From the NCBI GenBank assembly GCA_951804985.1, contig OX638134.1, forward strand, positions 83,369,679-83,433,678: DNA of 64,000 bases, written 5' to 3'. This DNA comes from Dryomyza anilis. Its lineage: Eukaryota; Arthropoda; Insecta; Diptera; Dryomyzidae. The notes beneath the pieces are model-generated. The model saw nothing but the letters and a program-made list of their open reading frames with translations, did no database searches and was not told the DNA's origin. Both the position numbers and the translations under genes were made by a program. Positions 18,625 through 30,900 of the stretch are shown one piece after another; the stretch's first letter is position 1; each line of letters begins with the position of its first letter.

Positions 18625-21600
18625 GCTCTAATTAGTCAATAAAACTATTTGCAAGTGGAAGATGTTTGCTGAAAAAAAAGAAAAAAAAGAATAAAATAAA
18701 CTACAAAGAACTAACATTTAGTACAAGGACAATGTAGTGGTTCTTTTCTTACAACCTATAATCTACTTGATTTACGACTTCCTTCGAGGTTTCAAGTTGC
18801 GCAGTATACCTGATGCTCTCCGGCTGCTGCAACAACGACAAAATGTGCACAACAACAACAATAAAAAGCAAGAAACGAGACCAACAGCTGCTGCGGCCGC
18901 TGCGCTGTGACTGAGAGACAAACCAATACTGACGCAGCCGATTAGCTGCGCTGCAACGCAGCACAAAATGTAAATAAAAGTATTACAACAACATGCGAAG
19001 TTGGGCGGTGTTTGAAAACACAACAAAGTGACGTCAAAGAAATAAAATAAAAGTGTGTACCTGCGATCAGTTCACACGAAATTATTTAAGTGCAATTTCG
19101 AATGCATTTTCTTAGTATAGTATAATAACACATGTCTAATCGAACATTTAAACCTTTTTTACACTGATAAATAAAATGAAATCTAGCCATAGTTGCCAGC
19201 CTTATGGAAGAATTATATTTTTAAGGGCCGATTATCAGCGGAAATTGATTGGCCATATCAAACCACTTTCCGTATTTGTTTAAAATTTTGCTATGTTTGA
19301 AAATATAACATTTGAAATTGGTAGGTATAAATAAAAACGTTAAACTTACAAATTACTTTACAAAAATGTTAAATAAAATAAATATTTTGTTCAGAAAATA
19401 TAGGCGGCTTGATTAAATGAAATACTTTTTTTTAGATCAATTAACATTTCTATCTCCCCATTTTCCTTACGTTATAAAACTACATTTTCTTCGTGAGAAA
19501 AAAAATCTAAAGCAAAAGATTTCCTCACAGAAATAATGTGTGGTTCATTATACTATCAAAAAAAAGAGTAAGCGTTATTTTTATTCACATATGAAAATTT
19601 TATATAAATTTCTAAACTAGTTCTCTACTCCATTTAAAACCGAAATCTGAGAAAACCCGATGTAATCGGTATAAAAATACTTAAATTTATATTTAATTTT
19701 AAACTGAACCAAAATGAGAGGTAAGAGAGAGGTCATTGATGAATGGGAGAAAACTATAGGGTCAACTGAATATTTTTGGGTATTTCACATTTTTTATTTG
19801 TAAGAAAGTTTGAAGAATAATCGTTATTTTTCTCTTTTTTAATAAAAAAAATTGTTATAATTTTAACGATATTAATTTAATCAATCTTATTTTTGTAACG
19901 TTAATGAATAATGTAGATTTCTCAAACCACATGTCAATTTAACAATATATGGCTTTTAGATATAAAAAATAGTAATTTGTCTTATGTGAATAAAATAATT
20001 CGTTTTTTATAAAATATGGAAAATATATAGAAGTTTTTTTTTCAACTTCTTCATATATAAATGTATATCTAATCAAACTGTTTGATAAATCAATCCCTGC
20101 TGAATTGATAAATCAATATATTCAATTAACCAGGATTCAGATCAAATATGATGTTAATTAATGACATTTTGATTAATAAACTTCTTGTCCATGAAATATT
20201 TAAAGTTAATTACTACGGAATCCCTAAAATATCTAAAACTGCCTTTTATTTTTTTTTTAAATGATTTATTAAAGTTTAATTTAAAAATATTTTTAAAAAT
20301 TTGAGGTTGGCAACTATAATTGCAGACTGCAATAGAGCACGAATATATTGCATTCGCTCACACATCTATCTGGCTCCATAAACGACGCACATACACAACT
20401 GCGGATGACACATGCAATTCACTGTTTGCCACATTGTTTAACAAAAAGACACTTGTTTGATATTTAAAACAAATAACATTTTGCAACTTATTAAATAAAT
20501 AAATTAATCCTTACAAAAAAAAATATGAAATATGGCAACTATGGCTGCTAGTGCGCATCACCTATACACACAAACACACAAAGTTTGCTGTGCCGCTCTG
20601 CTTTGGTCAAGCATTGCGGACGACGTAGAGATTAAAATACTCATGCCAACCAATCGAAAAGAAAAAAATAAAAGAGAAAGAAAAGCACAAAGAAAAATGC
20701 AAATAAACGAGCAGCAGTCGTAGCAGAAAATATTATGCTAATCTATTTGTAATCGCTCGAAGAATTTCACAAAAATATGTATTTACTGAAAATTTTTACT
20801 TACATTTTTATGTTACGATTAAATCTCTTGCAGTCACTGAAAAAGCACCAAAAATTGCAGAAAACTATTGATTCCGAATTCAATTATATTTTCAGTCACA
20901 GAGAAAATGAAGTTTGTAGACTTTTCTGTTTTTTTTTTTTTTTTTTTTCAGCTCGCGTTGAGGAATTTTTTTTATAAATTTTATATTTCAAAGGCCACTA
21001 CAACGTACAGTGTGAAAAAATATAGTACCTAATTAACTATTATCTCTTTTAATTGTTCGCAAAACGTCCCAGCAATATTAGGAATTATGGAAATTCAATG
21101 AAAGCTGAGCAATGTGACGAACGAAACGACGATGGATTTTGATTTCCGAAGCAAATGATCAGCCAGGAGAACGTTGTGGCCAATATGCAATATGGCTGCC
21201 AAGCAGTGTTGCATTGCAATATAATTAAATTGGGCAAAATAAAAATTAAAAGTGGACATTTTCAACACAAATAGGGCATTTCGAAATATTAAATTGTAAA
21301 TTGGACAGACAGCGGACAGAAAATTGTTTATTATATAAAATTGTAAGTAATCATCTATATGATACCATTTATATGTAATTATATCTAATTTAAATACATT
21401 TAAAATGTCATAAAAGTTCACTTTAAAGTTTAAACTTTTTTGAAAAGAGAAACAATAGATTTTTTACAAACACTTTATTAAGGTAAATATAAAGAGACTA
21501 TATAGAACATGTTATCATATTAAGTTTAATATATAAAAAAAGTTATTTAAAGATGTTTATTGTGAAAAAATTTAAAACAGAAATGGAATTTAGCGTCGAC

Positions 21601-21652
21601 CTATCGATTGCAATTTGATAGAAAAAAGGATTTCATTTTTTTTTTATATAAA

Positions 21653-21680
21653 GGGTTTTTCAATAAGAGCGCTACAAAAA
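21653..21680 (+). repeat. Lone end of the GGTTTTTCAATAAG MITE
   Basis: GGGTTTTTCAATAAGAGCG followed by 'ctacaaaa' is identical to the right end of the element at 8322-8560. No partner end was found nearby. Confidence 0.5.
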
Positions 21681-22404
21681 AATTTTTTCAAGCGATTTTT
21701 TTTTAAATTTAGAAAAAATAAATTCATATTTTTTGCACATTTTTTCGAAATTGTTGTCAATTATCATGCGAAAATACACTTCCTTATATCGCAAATAAAC
21801 TTATGTATAGCTCAACTAAAAGATCGCAAATAAAATTTGGGCATTTTCAAATAAAAACTGAGTAGTATATAAATGGGCAGAAAAATCAAATCGGACATTT
21901 CAGAAACAGCTAAATATAAATGTCCGCTAAATGCAACACTGCTGTCAAGTTGAAGAAATGGTGTGGCGAAGAAACTATAAAAATCACAAAATGGTCGATG
22001 GTGATTGTTGCCATCTCTTTCTAGAAAAACAATTACAATTCAATCAGTGTTGCATTTTCCAGGCATTTTGTCTACTGTTTTCTGAAAATCCCGATGGAAG
22101 CACATTTGTATTTTATTGCCCTGTTTTCCTTTTTTAAATGCACCCCCTTTATTTTGCGATACTTAAAGATTGGAAAATTCGCAGAATTTATAAAATAGAA
22201 AAAAAATTGTTTTCGCTTTGTTTAGTTAAATTTGTATATTCATGTTCAATTTAATTAATTAATAGTTCAATTTGATTAACAATAATTTAATTTTATAAAT
22301 ATTTTTCTTGTTAAATAAAAACAAGCAAAAGTTATTTTTGTATGGTATGAAAACGGTGTTTTTTTTTAGTGTATTCCTTTCCTTTTGCATACAGTATTAT
22401 GTTA

Positions 22405-22600
22405 AGTTAGCGGCCGTAGAAACGAAATTTCTACGGACACACTCCGTATTTTTTCAATAATGTTGCTCCGTCAACGGACCGTTGAAACGTACTCTCAACG
22501 GATTCACTCCGTTAACGTTCCGTCGAAACGGACTCTCAACGGATTCACTCCGTTAACGTACCTTCAAAACGAACTCTCAACTCATTCATCATACGTTTCG
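22405..22600. repeat. Tandem 'CTCAACGGATTCACTCCGTT' repeats
   Basis: Two to three units of about 42-44 bases contain 'cgaaacggactctcaacgg' and 'attcactccgttaacgt'. The AACGGA/TCCGTT palindromes are like those in the TCCCAAGAAACA elements at 38475-39209 and 44849-46262, so this is probably a fragment of that family. Confidence 0.5.
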
Positions 22601-22825
22601 ATTTTTTTCTCTTTATCCGTTTCGTTCTGGATTCGAAAACAGTCCAGTAGTTTTCAAATCTAGAAAACCTAACGTTTACTTAATCATATTTCTTATTGAT
22701 ATTCCTTATACGGTACCTATATAGGACCTTTTTGTTTTTTGGGTTATAATTTTAAAACACAATTGAGTTTTTAATTGTTTAAAAAAATAAATAATTGTAG
22801 CACGTCAATTAAAAACAACACCAAG

Positions 22826-22835
22826 GTCACGTGAT
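22826..22835. promoter_or_regulatory. CLEAR-type E-box upstream of FNIP
   Basis: GTCACGTGAT matches the MITF/TFEB (CLEAR, M-box) consensus GTCACGTGAC at nine of ten positions. It lies about 1.9 kb before the FNIP start codon. Function is inferred from the motif only. Confidence 0.35.
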
Positions 22836-23559
22836 ATTTTTCGATAAGCACATATATTTTTATTAAAAGAGTGCGTGTAACAAAAATATATCATATATCT
22901 TGAAAACTAATTGGAATATTTATATTAAAATTTTGCGTTAACTTTAAAAGGAGGAATTGTGCTATTTAAATTTAGCACAACTTAAACACATTAAATAAAA
23001 AAATGAAAGACAACTGAACACCTGACAAAAATGTCAGATACTGACATTCACTTCGAATGAAGTATATTTCTTTCGAAGTCAGAAATACAAAACGAACAGA
23101 GCTATTTGTGAGAAGCGAAAAATTGCAAATAATAAACGAGCAAAAAAAACAGTGCAAATATTTATAAATTATATATCCGCTGATAAAGCATTAAAAATTC
23201 GATCAAATAAAACACAAATTAATGAGTGAGTAGAAAATAAATTAAAACAATTTAAGTAGCTGCGTGAAATGAATTAAGAACTTTAAGGCCAAAAATTTGT
23301 TTACGGAAAAAGAAGACAACGAGGAACAAAAAAAAAAATAATGCAAAATTTCTAACAGAAATTGTGTAATCAAAATAAAAAAAGTAGTTATTTTACAAAC
23401 AAAAGAAAATAAATGCAAACATTTATTGCTTAAATGGCATTTTTTCAATTGGTTTTATTTACTTTTTTTTGTTGTTGCTTTAGAGAAGAAAATAAAATAA
23501 ACGAACTACGCGTCGTATAGTTAGTATATATATGTATAAAATATAAAACGAGTTGTTTG

Positions 23560-24712
23560 TATGCGTTGTTAGTGGCTCTGCAGGCAGGGCACGTGATTTG
23601 TTTGCAGGTTGTTTGTTGTTGTTGTTGGCGCGGCGGTGGCACCAAAAGCGACCGCACAATGCGGTTATTTAGAGGGTATAGATTGCGGTAATGGGCACAA
23701 AAAGAGTTTAGAAATGGGTTCCATATCTGCAGCCAAGGTGGAGCTTTACACAGGGTAACCTAAATAATAAAAGAAGCGAGCATAGAGTTAATTTTTGTAT
23801 ATGTACTTGAAACCACTTTGCAGTAACCTTTTCTTCTTTTTGTTTCTGGTCTAGTATTTAATTCGATTTCGTTTGGCAAAGATCTGCGTGGCCTTCTTGG
23901 AAGCGACGCAGCCAGCCAGCCAAAGAGTCTTCCTCAACGAGCGACGCCAAAGACTCTGCTCTAAACACTCACCGGTGTAGGCAATAATGAGCGCAGCGCC
24001 TCACTTAAACTCACGCCAAACGTTGTCGCTTTTTTTTTAGGCAAAACAACGCCGCACACTTGGCACTCGCTTTAGTGGTTTTAGCGACTCCAAGCGAGCA
24101 ACAGCAGTCAGTGAAGCAGCCTGTCTGTCAGTCAATAAAGCGGCATCAGTAAATTTGAGAAATACGCGCGCGTGTTTTGCAGAAATTGTTTGGAATCTAT
24201 TTTAGCGTTTAATTAAGCGACGTACAACAAATATACAACGCGTCTCTAGAAAGTATGCTGCTCTGGTACAGTGAAAATGCGAAAATACGGTCAGCGCAAT
24301 CTTTATAATGCAGAGAAAATAAAATTTGTAGAAAAAATAAAAGAAACAATAATAAAAATACACTAAATTCTGCGTATTGATAAAGCGGTGAACAACGTAA
24401 AATTGTTTAATCAAATTTTCGTTTATTTAAGAAATAGCAACAGTGACCAACAGTTGACTGAACATGTTTTTTTGGTCGTTGGGTAGTGCTGGAAAACGCG
24501 CTGTTCTTAAAATGCAGCAGCAATTACAACAAACAAATTTGCAACAACAAAAATTACCAAAACAATTACAACAATATTTATAAAAACAAATGCATCAAAA
24601 TGACTTCTTACAAAAATTTGATGAATAAAATTTAATAAAATTCAACTGAACTATAGAAAGTGTAGCCATATAAGAAAAATAATTGGCAAACGTTTGATGC
24701 GCGCTGCAAGCA
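23560..24712 (+). promoter_or_regulatory. Probable FNIP promoter and 5' UTR
   Basis: GC content and complexity rise over about 23570-24180, and CAA/CAG-rich sequence typical of fly 5' leaders follows at 24470-24580. The FNIP ATG is at 24713. No TATA box was assigned, and the transcription start is unknown. Confidence 0.45.
23589..23598. promoter_or_regulatory. Second CACGTG E-box upstream of FNIP
   Basis: GCACGTGATT, an E-box with the flanking T/A context of MITF-type sites on one side, sits in a GC-richer segment about 1.1 kb before the FNIP start. This segment probably holds the FNIP promoter or 5' UTR. Confidence 0.35.
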
Positions 24713-24933
24713 ATGGCATTGCTTAATAAACTATTCTTTCCAACGGCCAATGTAACGTCAATAACACCAACACCAGCGGTAGCATCATCAACAGTAGCAG
24801 CCTCAACAACGTCAGTGCACACAGCCGCCGCCGCTTTGAGCAATAGCAACTCTTGGACGACAAGCACTGCAGCAGGCGCCAATAAGCGTCACAGCAGCAG
24901 CCATCAATCGGTGCATTCAAAAAACTACTTGAG
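24713..24933 (+). CDS. FNIP: FNIP exon 1
   Basis: ATG at 24713, then MALLNKLFF, like the MAPTLFQKLF start of human FNIP1. A low-complexity Thr/Ser/Ala stretch follows and the exon ends KNYL-AG|GTAAGT in phase 2. Joining to exon 2 gives NYLSQFPFDGRQVRV, matching the start of the FNIP N-terminal domain. The junction over 23.5 kb is inferred from phase and homology. Confidence 0.82.
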
Positions 24934-27900
24934 GTAAGTGAAATATATAAAAAAAAGATGAAAAAAAGCTAAGTTAAAAAAAGAAAATACGTACGAAGAA
25001 ATACCCGCTAAGAAAAACATAAAAAAAATCTTTTTTGAATGCAACTAATTATAAAATCGAAAGAATTTATAACCGTGAAATTCAGCGTTATTGTCGCGTT
25101 CAGCTTCAATGCTTTGTGCCAGTTGAATTTTTGCCTTTAGCGGATTTTTGCTTATTTCTTCATTTATTTTGTTGCTACTTTAGCCTAAAATTCCATTAAA
25201 CTTTTTGTTACGGTTATTGACAAAATGGAATGCTGAGAATTTTGTAAACAAAATCAAAGATATTAAAAAAAAAACATTTTATTCTATTTTAGTAGGAATT
25301 ATTTTATTATATTACTTACGGTCGGTTTTTTTATTTTAACTATTAGTTAAAAAAAATCTGGTAGATACATTTTATTTTTTGTTTTTATTTCAATATTAAA
25401 ATTGTTAATTTAACTAACCGATTTCAATCGATCATAGTTGAAAGAAATAAGGTCTTAGTAAATTATAAAAAAATACGCTTTATTTTTGTATTGAGAAATT
25501 GTATTCCAAATCGTAATTCAAAAATATACTTACATACGGCCATTTTCCGGCTTTCGATCGAATTTCATATAAAATTTGTAAACAAACGGTTTTGAATTCG
25601 ATGTCACAATACAAAAAATGTGTTTTTCAAGTAAATTGAAATCGTTAAAGTCAAAGCAAACGTATTGAATTCTTTGAAAAAACAAATTTTTGTTCTGCAA
25701 CATCGAATTCAAAACCGTTTGTTTACATATTTTATATGAAATTCGATTGGAATTCGATCGAAAGTCGGAACATGGCCGTATACTTAATATATCGTCGTTA
25801 TAGTAATTAAATTCAGGGTAACTGAACCAAACAACGATGAAAACAAAAATATTTTAAGTATTATAAAATTTAACTATCTAAACATTTTTTTGAACTCAGA
25901 CCACCAGAGTACATCCATGTTTGACTGACACTGTCTTGCATTCTATTAACCGGCCGAAATCGTAGATTCTAAAGCAAGCTTGCAACTGAAAAATCCCCTT
26001 ATGTCCAGAAGATCGAATCAGACACTCGAAAACAGATTCGAGCCACCATGTTGTCGTCATATTCGATCGCGATATAACTCAGTACTAAAATTTTTCTCTC
26101 GATTATATTCCTATTCAGTTTTCTTCTAACTGCTACTAGATGATTTTCATCTATTAAGATATTTCCCTTCCAGATGACATTTCATTTATTAAAAAATTTA
26201 AAACTAAAGTCATCCACCGATATGTGTACTCTATCAAATGGGATTTAAAGATTTAAAAATATATATTGTTTATTTTTTTTCATAAAATTAAAAACCTAAT
26301 TTAATTTTATGATAAAAGTTTAACTTCTAAAATAACGTAGCTACTTTACAAATTTAAATCGACGAGGTCTTTAATTGAATTAAATAATATCAAAAGAATA
26401 GAATACATATGTTTAGCTATTGAACGTTCGACACGTTTGAAATTGATCAACTAATTATGATAATATTAATAAATAAAGAAAAATAGTTGATTTGTGTGAT
26501 GGTTGGCTATTTTTGGTCAATGATTCATATTTTTCCGACATTTCGGTAATTTCTTTACACCTTCATATTTATTGAATTTGAACTACTTTTTTTGCATTTA
26601 AAATTATTGCAGCAACCCGAGGGCGTGAATATAAAATAAAAAATGTATTCAATTCTACAAATTATAAGTTTTACTCTATCCCATGTAGGAAACGCCAGAC
26701 TTGATAACGTGCGTAAGACATAGCCAACGTTGACCTACCAAAGCATGGCTGATTATACTTTACCCAACTCTCAGCCATGGTTGGATTACCAAGTCTTGGA
26801 TAACTGATATTTTTCCAAGAGTCACCCAATACTCATTTAAAGGAGATCTAGCTAAGTCCAAGCCGTCAAATCATACTTCAATTTAAAAAAAAAAACAATT
26901 TTTTTAGGATTTGAACACGAATTTTCTGCGTACAAGTCGGGCGCTCTACCCGCTACGCTATCAAGCTCATTTGTTTCAGAGCATTTATTAAAAATTTTTA
27001 ATTTTAGAATTTGAAAATGTCTGTCACATCACAAAAAAATGAAAAATTAGAAAAAAAATCATAAATTTTGTTTTTGAAGCAAAAATTTTAGACAAAATAA
27101 ATTAGATGCGTAGCCTAACGGGGAGAGCAGTGAACTTTGACTTTTGTACGAAGTCAGGAGTTCGATTTCAGCTTGTGACAACTGACATTTTTTCTACAAT
27201 TGTTAAATTATGGGTGTATTTCTTTATTCATTCTGGAATAAGAATAGAACGAACAGACTAGTTTGATATTTTATCCGGAATATCTAGAATACTGTGAATA
27301 AAGTAGCAGTTTCAGAATAACCAGAATACAAAAATGTAAACAAACATTAAATATGATTTGAAAATCAATCACTTATTAAAATTAACTTTTTAAAAACGTT
27401 GTTTATGAATTTTAAGGTATTTCACTAAAATGCTAACACATATCAATGCATCGTACAACGTTTCACATATGTCTCTTAATCAAAAAAAAAGACACACGCG
27501 ACATACACCAATATAATAAATTTAATTTGTGTAAATAGTATCTAAGTTGACAGTTTTATTCTGTGTATTCTACGATTGAACTCGGAATAAACAGAATACG
27601 TTCCGAACGTTCTGTTTTGAATAAAGTAACAGAATTCGGATCAGCGGAATAAACAAAGTAATAGAAATATTTAAAACGGAATATTCTGAACGTTCATAAC
27701 GAATAAAGAAATACACCCTATATAAAAAAATAGAAAAAATTGGAAATTATATAAAAAGAAATAAGAAATAAAATAGTAGAATGGAAAAAAGAGGAAAGGA
27801 AAAAATGGATTTTGCATTTTTGACATACATTTCAATTGAACAATATTGGTCTGTTTACTGTTTTTATCGTCTAAATAATATCCAACTCTTAAACGTATCA

Positions 27901-30900
27901 TGTTACTTGCGCCCTTATGTCGCTAAATAATTTTAGTAAAAAAACAAATTAATATTAAAAATTCACACTTGTTTGTTAAATAGTGTTGTAATTACCGCCA
28001 CAGATAAGAACACATAATTGTTTGTACTAATATTTGTCGTTTGTCTGGTCGAGTTGTTTGCACTCTAAAAAAAAATCTAATTAAGATTTAAGCCGTTAAT
28101 TAAACTATTAACTTAATAGAGCTCATCAAAAGCCACTAACTAGTACAAACACATAAAACGAGCACCACCACATAGCAATGGAACAAACCAAACTTTGTGA
28201 TTACACTTTTAGCAGTGGTTTTGAGTTGATGTTTGAAGTAGGGCTGTGCGATTAATCATTTTACCGGAAATTCTGATTAATCGCAATCACGATTAATCAA
28301 TAATTCGATTAAACGTATTTTTCTATTAACCGAAAATATGATTAATCGATTAATAATAACTTTCAATTAATCTGAATTCAAATAATTTTTATTTGAGAAC
28401 ATAGAAATTGCTGTCTACAAAAATATTTAAATAAAAATTTAGTTTTTCTTTAAAAAATATTTAATTTAATATGCAAATGCCAAATTAGATGCGTAGCAAG
28501 TAGATTGTCGTTATTTATACTCATTCCAAAAACAATTAATCGTAATTCAATTAATCATATTTCTGATTAACCGATTAATCGTTATTTTGATTAATCACAA
28601 AAGCTGAATAACCGATTAATCATATTTTCGGTTAATCAAAAAATACGATTAATCGAATAATTGATTAATCGTAATTACGATTAATCAGACTTTCCGGTAA
28701 AACGATTAATCGCACAGCCCTAGTTTGAAGTATTAAAAAAAAAGAAAACATTTCTATTTTTATATAAATTCTCGTTATAAAGTGGTAATTTCTAAAAATT
28801 TTAAGAGTATTCGTCAATTATTTGATATATCTATCTGTCTATTGTGTTTGTAGCGATAAAACAACCAATTATATTTTTCCATGCCATAATTATATCCTTA
28901 ATGATTAAGTTGAAATGCCGTTCATGTTTAATTTATTCGCAACAATTGATATCAATATTGAGCTCATCGAATCTGATACATAACGATTTTTGCAAGACTA
29001 TAATTAATATTTTATAATTTTTTTTAATATCTGAAATTTGAATGTAGTCAAAACAGATATTTTTAAAAATCCAAATCTTAACATGTCAAAGCGTCTTTTT
29101 CGAGCTTGTTTCGAAATTCACAGTCGAGCAAAATTCAAATATTTGGTACAAAAATCGAATTGAATTAAATTCAAAGAACTTAAAAAGTATGGCGCATAAT
29201 CATAGACAATTTAAAGTCATCCTTAAATTTAAAATCAGCTTTTTCACAATTTATTCCATACAAAATTTGTTAAAAAAAGTCGAATTTATTTTTAAAGTCG
29301 ACTTTAAATTTTTAATGATTATGCTATGACTTGAAATTAAATTTTTAATTCGACCGATTTTTTGTTTGTCAACATTTTTCCCTAAAGATCTAAATACCAC
29401 TGGATTTCACTGGTTTGCCATACTGCACTCAGATCACTCACACCACTAACCCAACGGACTGATAATAAAGTTGCGTATAGCATTTTATCCGACGATCTAT
29501 ATTGAACCAGAAGTATTCATCCGATTTGTACATAATAAACGTTTGCGTGCATATAAAACGTACAACAAGTACAAAAAAAAAAATCCAATTTATTTACGCG
29601 CACTGATGAAGATAGCTTCTATAGTTTCGCTGGCAGGCTCACTGGCTGGCTGGCTCGCTGGCTGGCTGTCTGTCTGTTTCTTCTGTGGCTAATCCGGTAG
29701 ATACAGAGACGCGCGGCGGGGCAGTCGATGTGTGAATGAATGTAAATAAAAACAATCACATGACTCGTTAATCGGGTGTCTCCCGTGATTATTATGTCAT
29801 AAAGTCGTGTTGTTGCTGAAATGTCTATGTGTTTGTTCTGGTGTTTGTTTGTTGGCATTTTTGCCAGTTAGTCAGATATGTTATTTCGACGGTTGGTTGT
29901 ATGGTTATTTTATCCGTTCGTCCGACAGTTCGTTCGTTTGTTCGTCAGTCTGCAAATCTGCGGATGCGTCACTTTTGTTGACGACTTGTAGCTGTCACGA
30001 CAATCATTCCAAATACGCACATCTATTTGCTAACGTGGGAAGTTCAAATGCCTTAACTACTACTATTCCCAGTGATTGTTAGTTCTTCGACAATATAGTA
30101 TATAGTACAATAGTTGTATTTGTATAATTGCTACCTACATTTGTTTTTTTTTCTTCAATTATTTCTTGTTTAACTTCTCACCCCCGCTTAAACCAATTTG
30201 TTTAAACAAATTAAAATTCAAACTGCGTAGTCACGCTGTTTCCGCTTCCACCCTGTACAAATTCGCACAGCATCATCATTGTGCGCACATGACTGAAATT
30301 GTTTGGCCTTAGTTCGGAATTTTGCCATTTTTGCCACTCTATACCCAGTAGGGATATTTTAATCGGGTGATAATTTTTTTTTTTTTTTTTTTTTAAAATA
30401 ATATTATTAAAATTATCAATTATACTGTAATATTACAATTATATTTATTATGTACAGTGATGTGGAAATAATAAGGACTCAAATGCAATTATTGAATATG
30501 TGATATTGTCTACTGTGTTAATTACCAAAACAAAGTTAATATTTTAAACATTTCTTATATGCAGAATAGAATACCCATATCCGAGCATAATTATTCAGAA
30601 TTCAACAATTGCCTTCCGATATTCTGCCGAAAACATGCTACAACGCAGCTTATTTGAAATATAATTCCAAATATAGTTCATAAATCTGCCGTGGTACTTA
30701 CAAATATTTTAACATGCCGATGACTGCTGTAGAAAGGTTGGTGTTTTTGTTGAGAAACAAACAATATGCTATGTCCTGCGTAAAATCTGCTGGAAAACTG
30801 CGCATTTTTCAGAAATATGTTGATATTCTGCCAGTAACATATCGAATACTTTGTCTCGGTATTAGAATTCAAATAATTATTCGATTTCGCTGCCGTATAT

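Larger units (their letters stand above)
18625..22820. other. akirin upstream region and intergenic DNA
   Basis: Just upstream of the akirin start is a moderately GC-rich segment (18780-19080, with CAG/CAA runs) that may hold the akirin promoter and 5' UTR. Beyond it the DNA is AT-rich and I see no gene: simple poly-T runs at 20928-20949, a lone GGTTTTTCAATAAGAGCG end at 21653, and CGG/AACGGA tandem motifs at 22405-22600. Nothing else is supported. Confidence 0.4.

Noticed and set aside
29619..29858. Frames over the GCTGG-rich patch at 29632-29680
   Set aside because: Open frames come from a short GGCTGGCTCGCTGG simple repeat; no domain or splice context.
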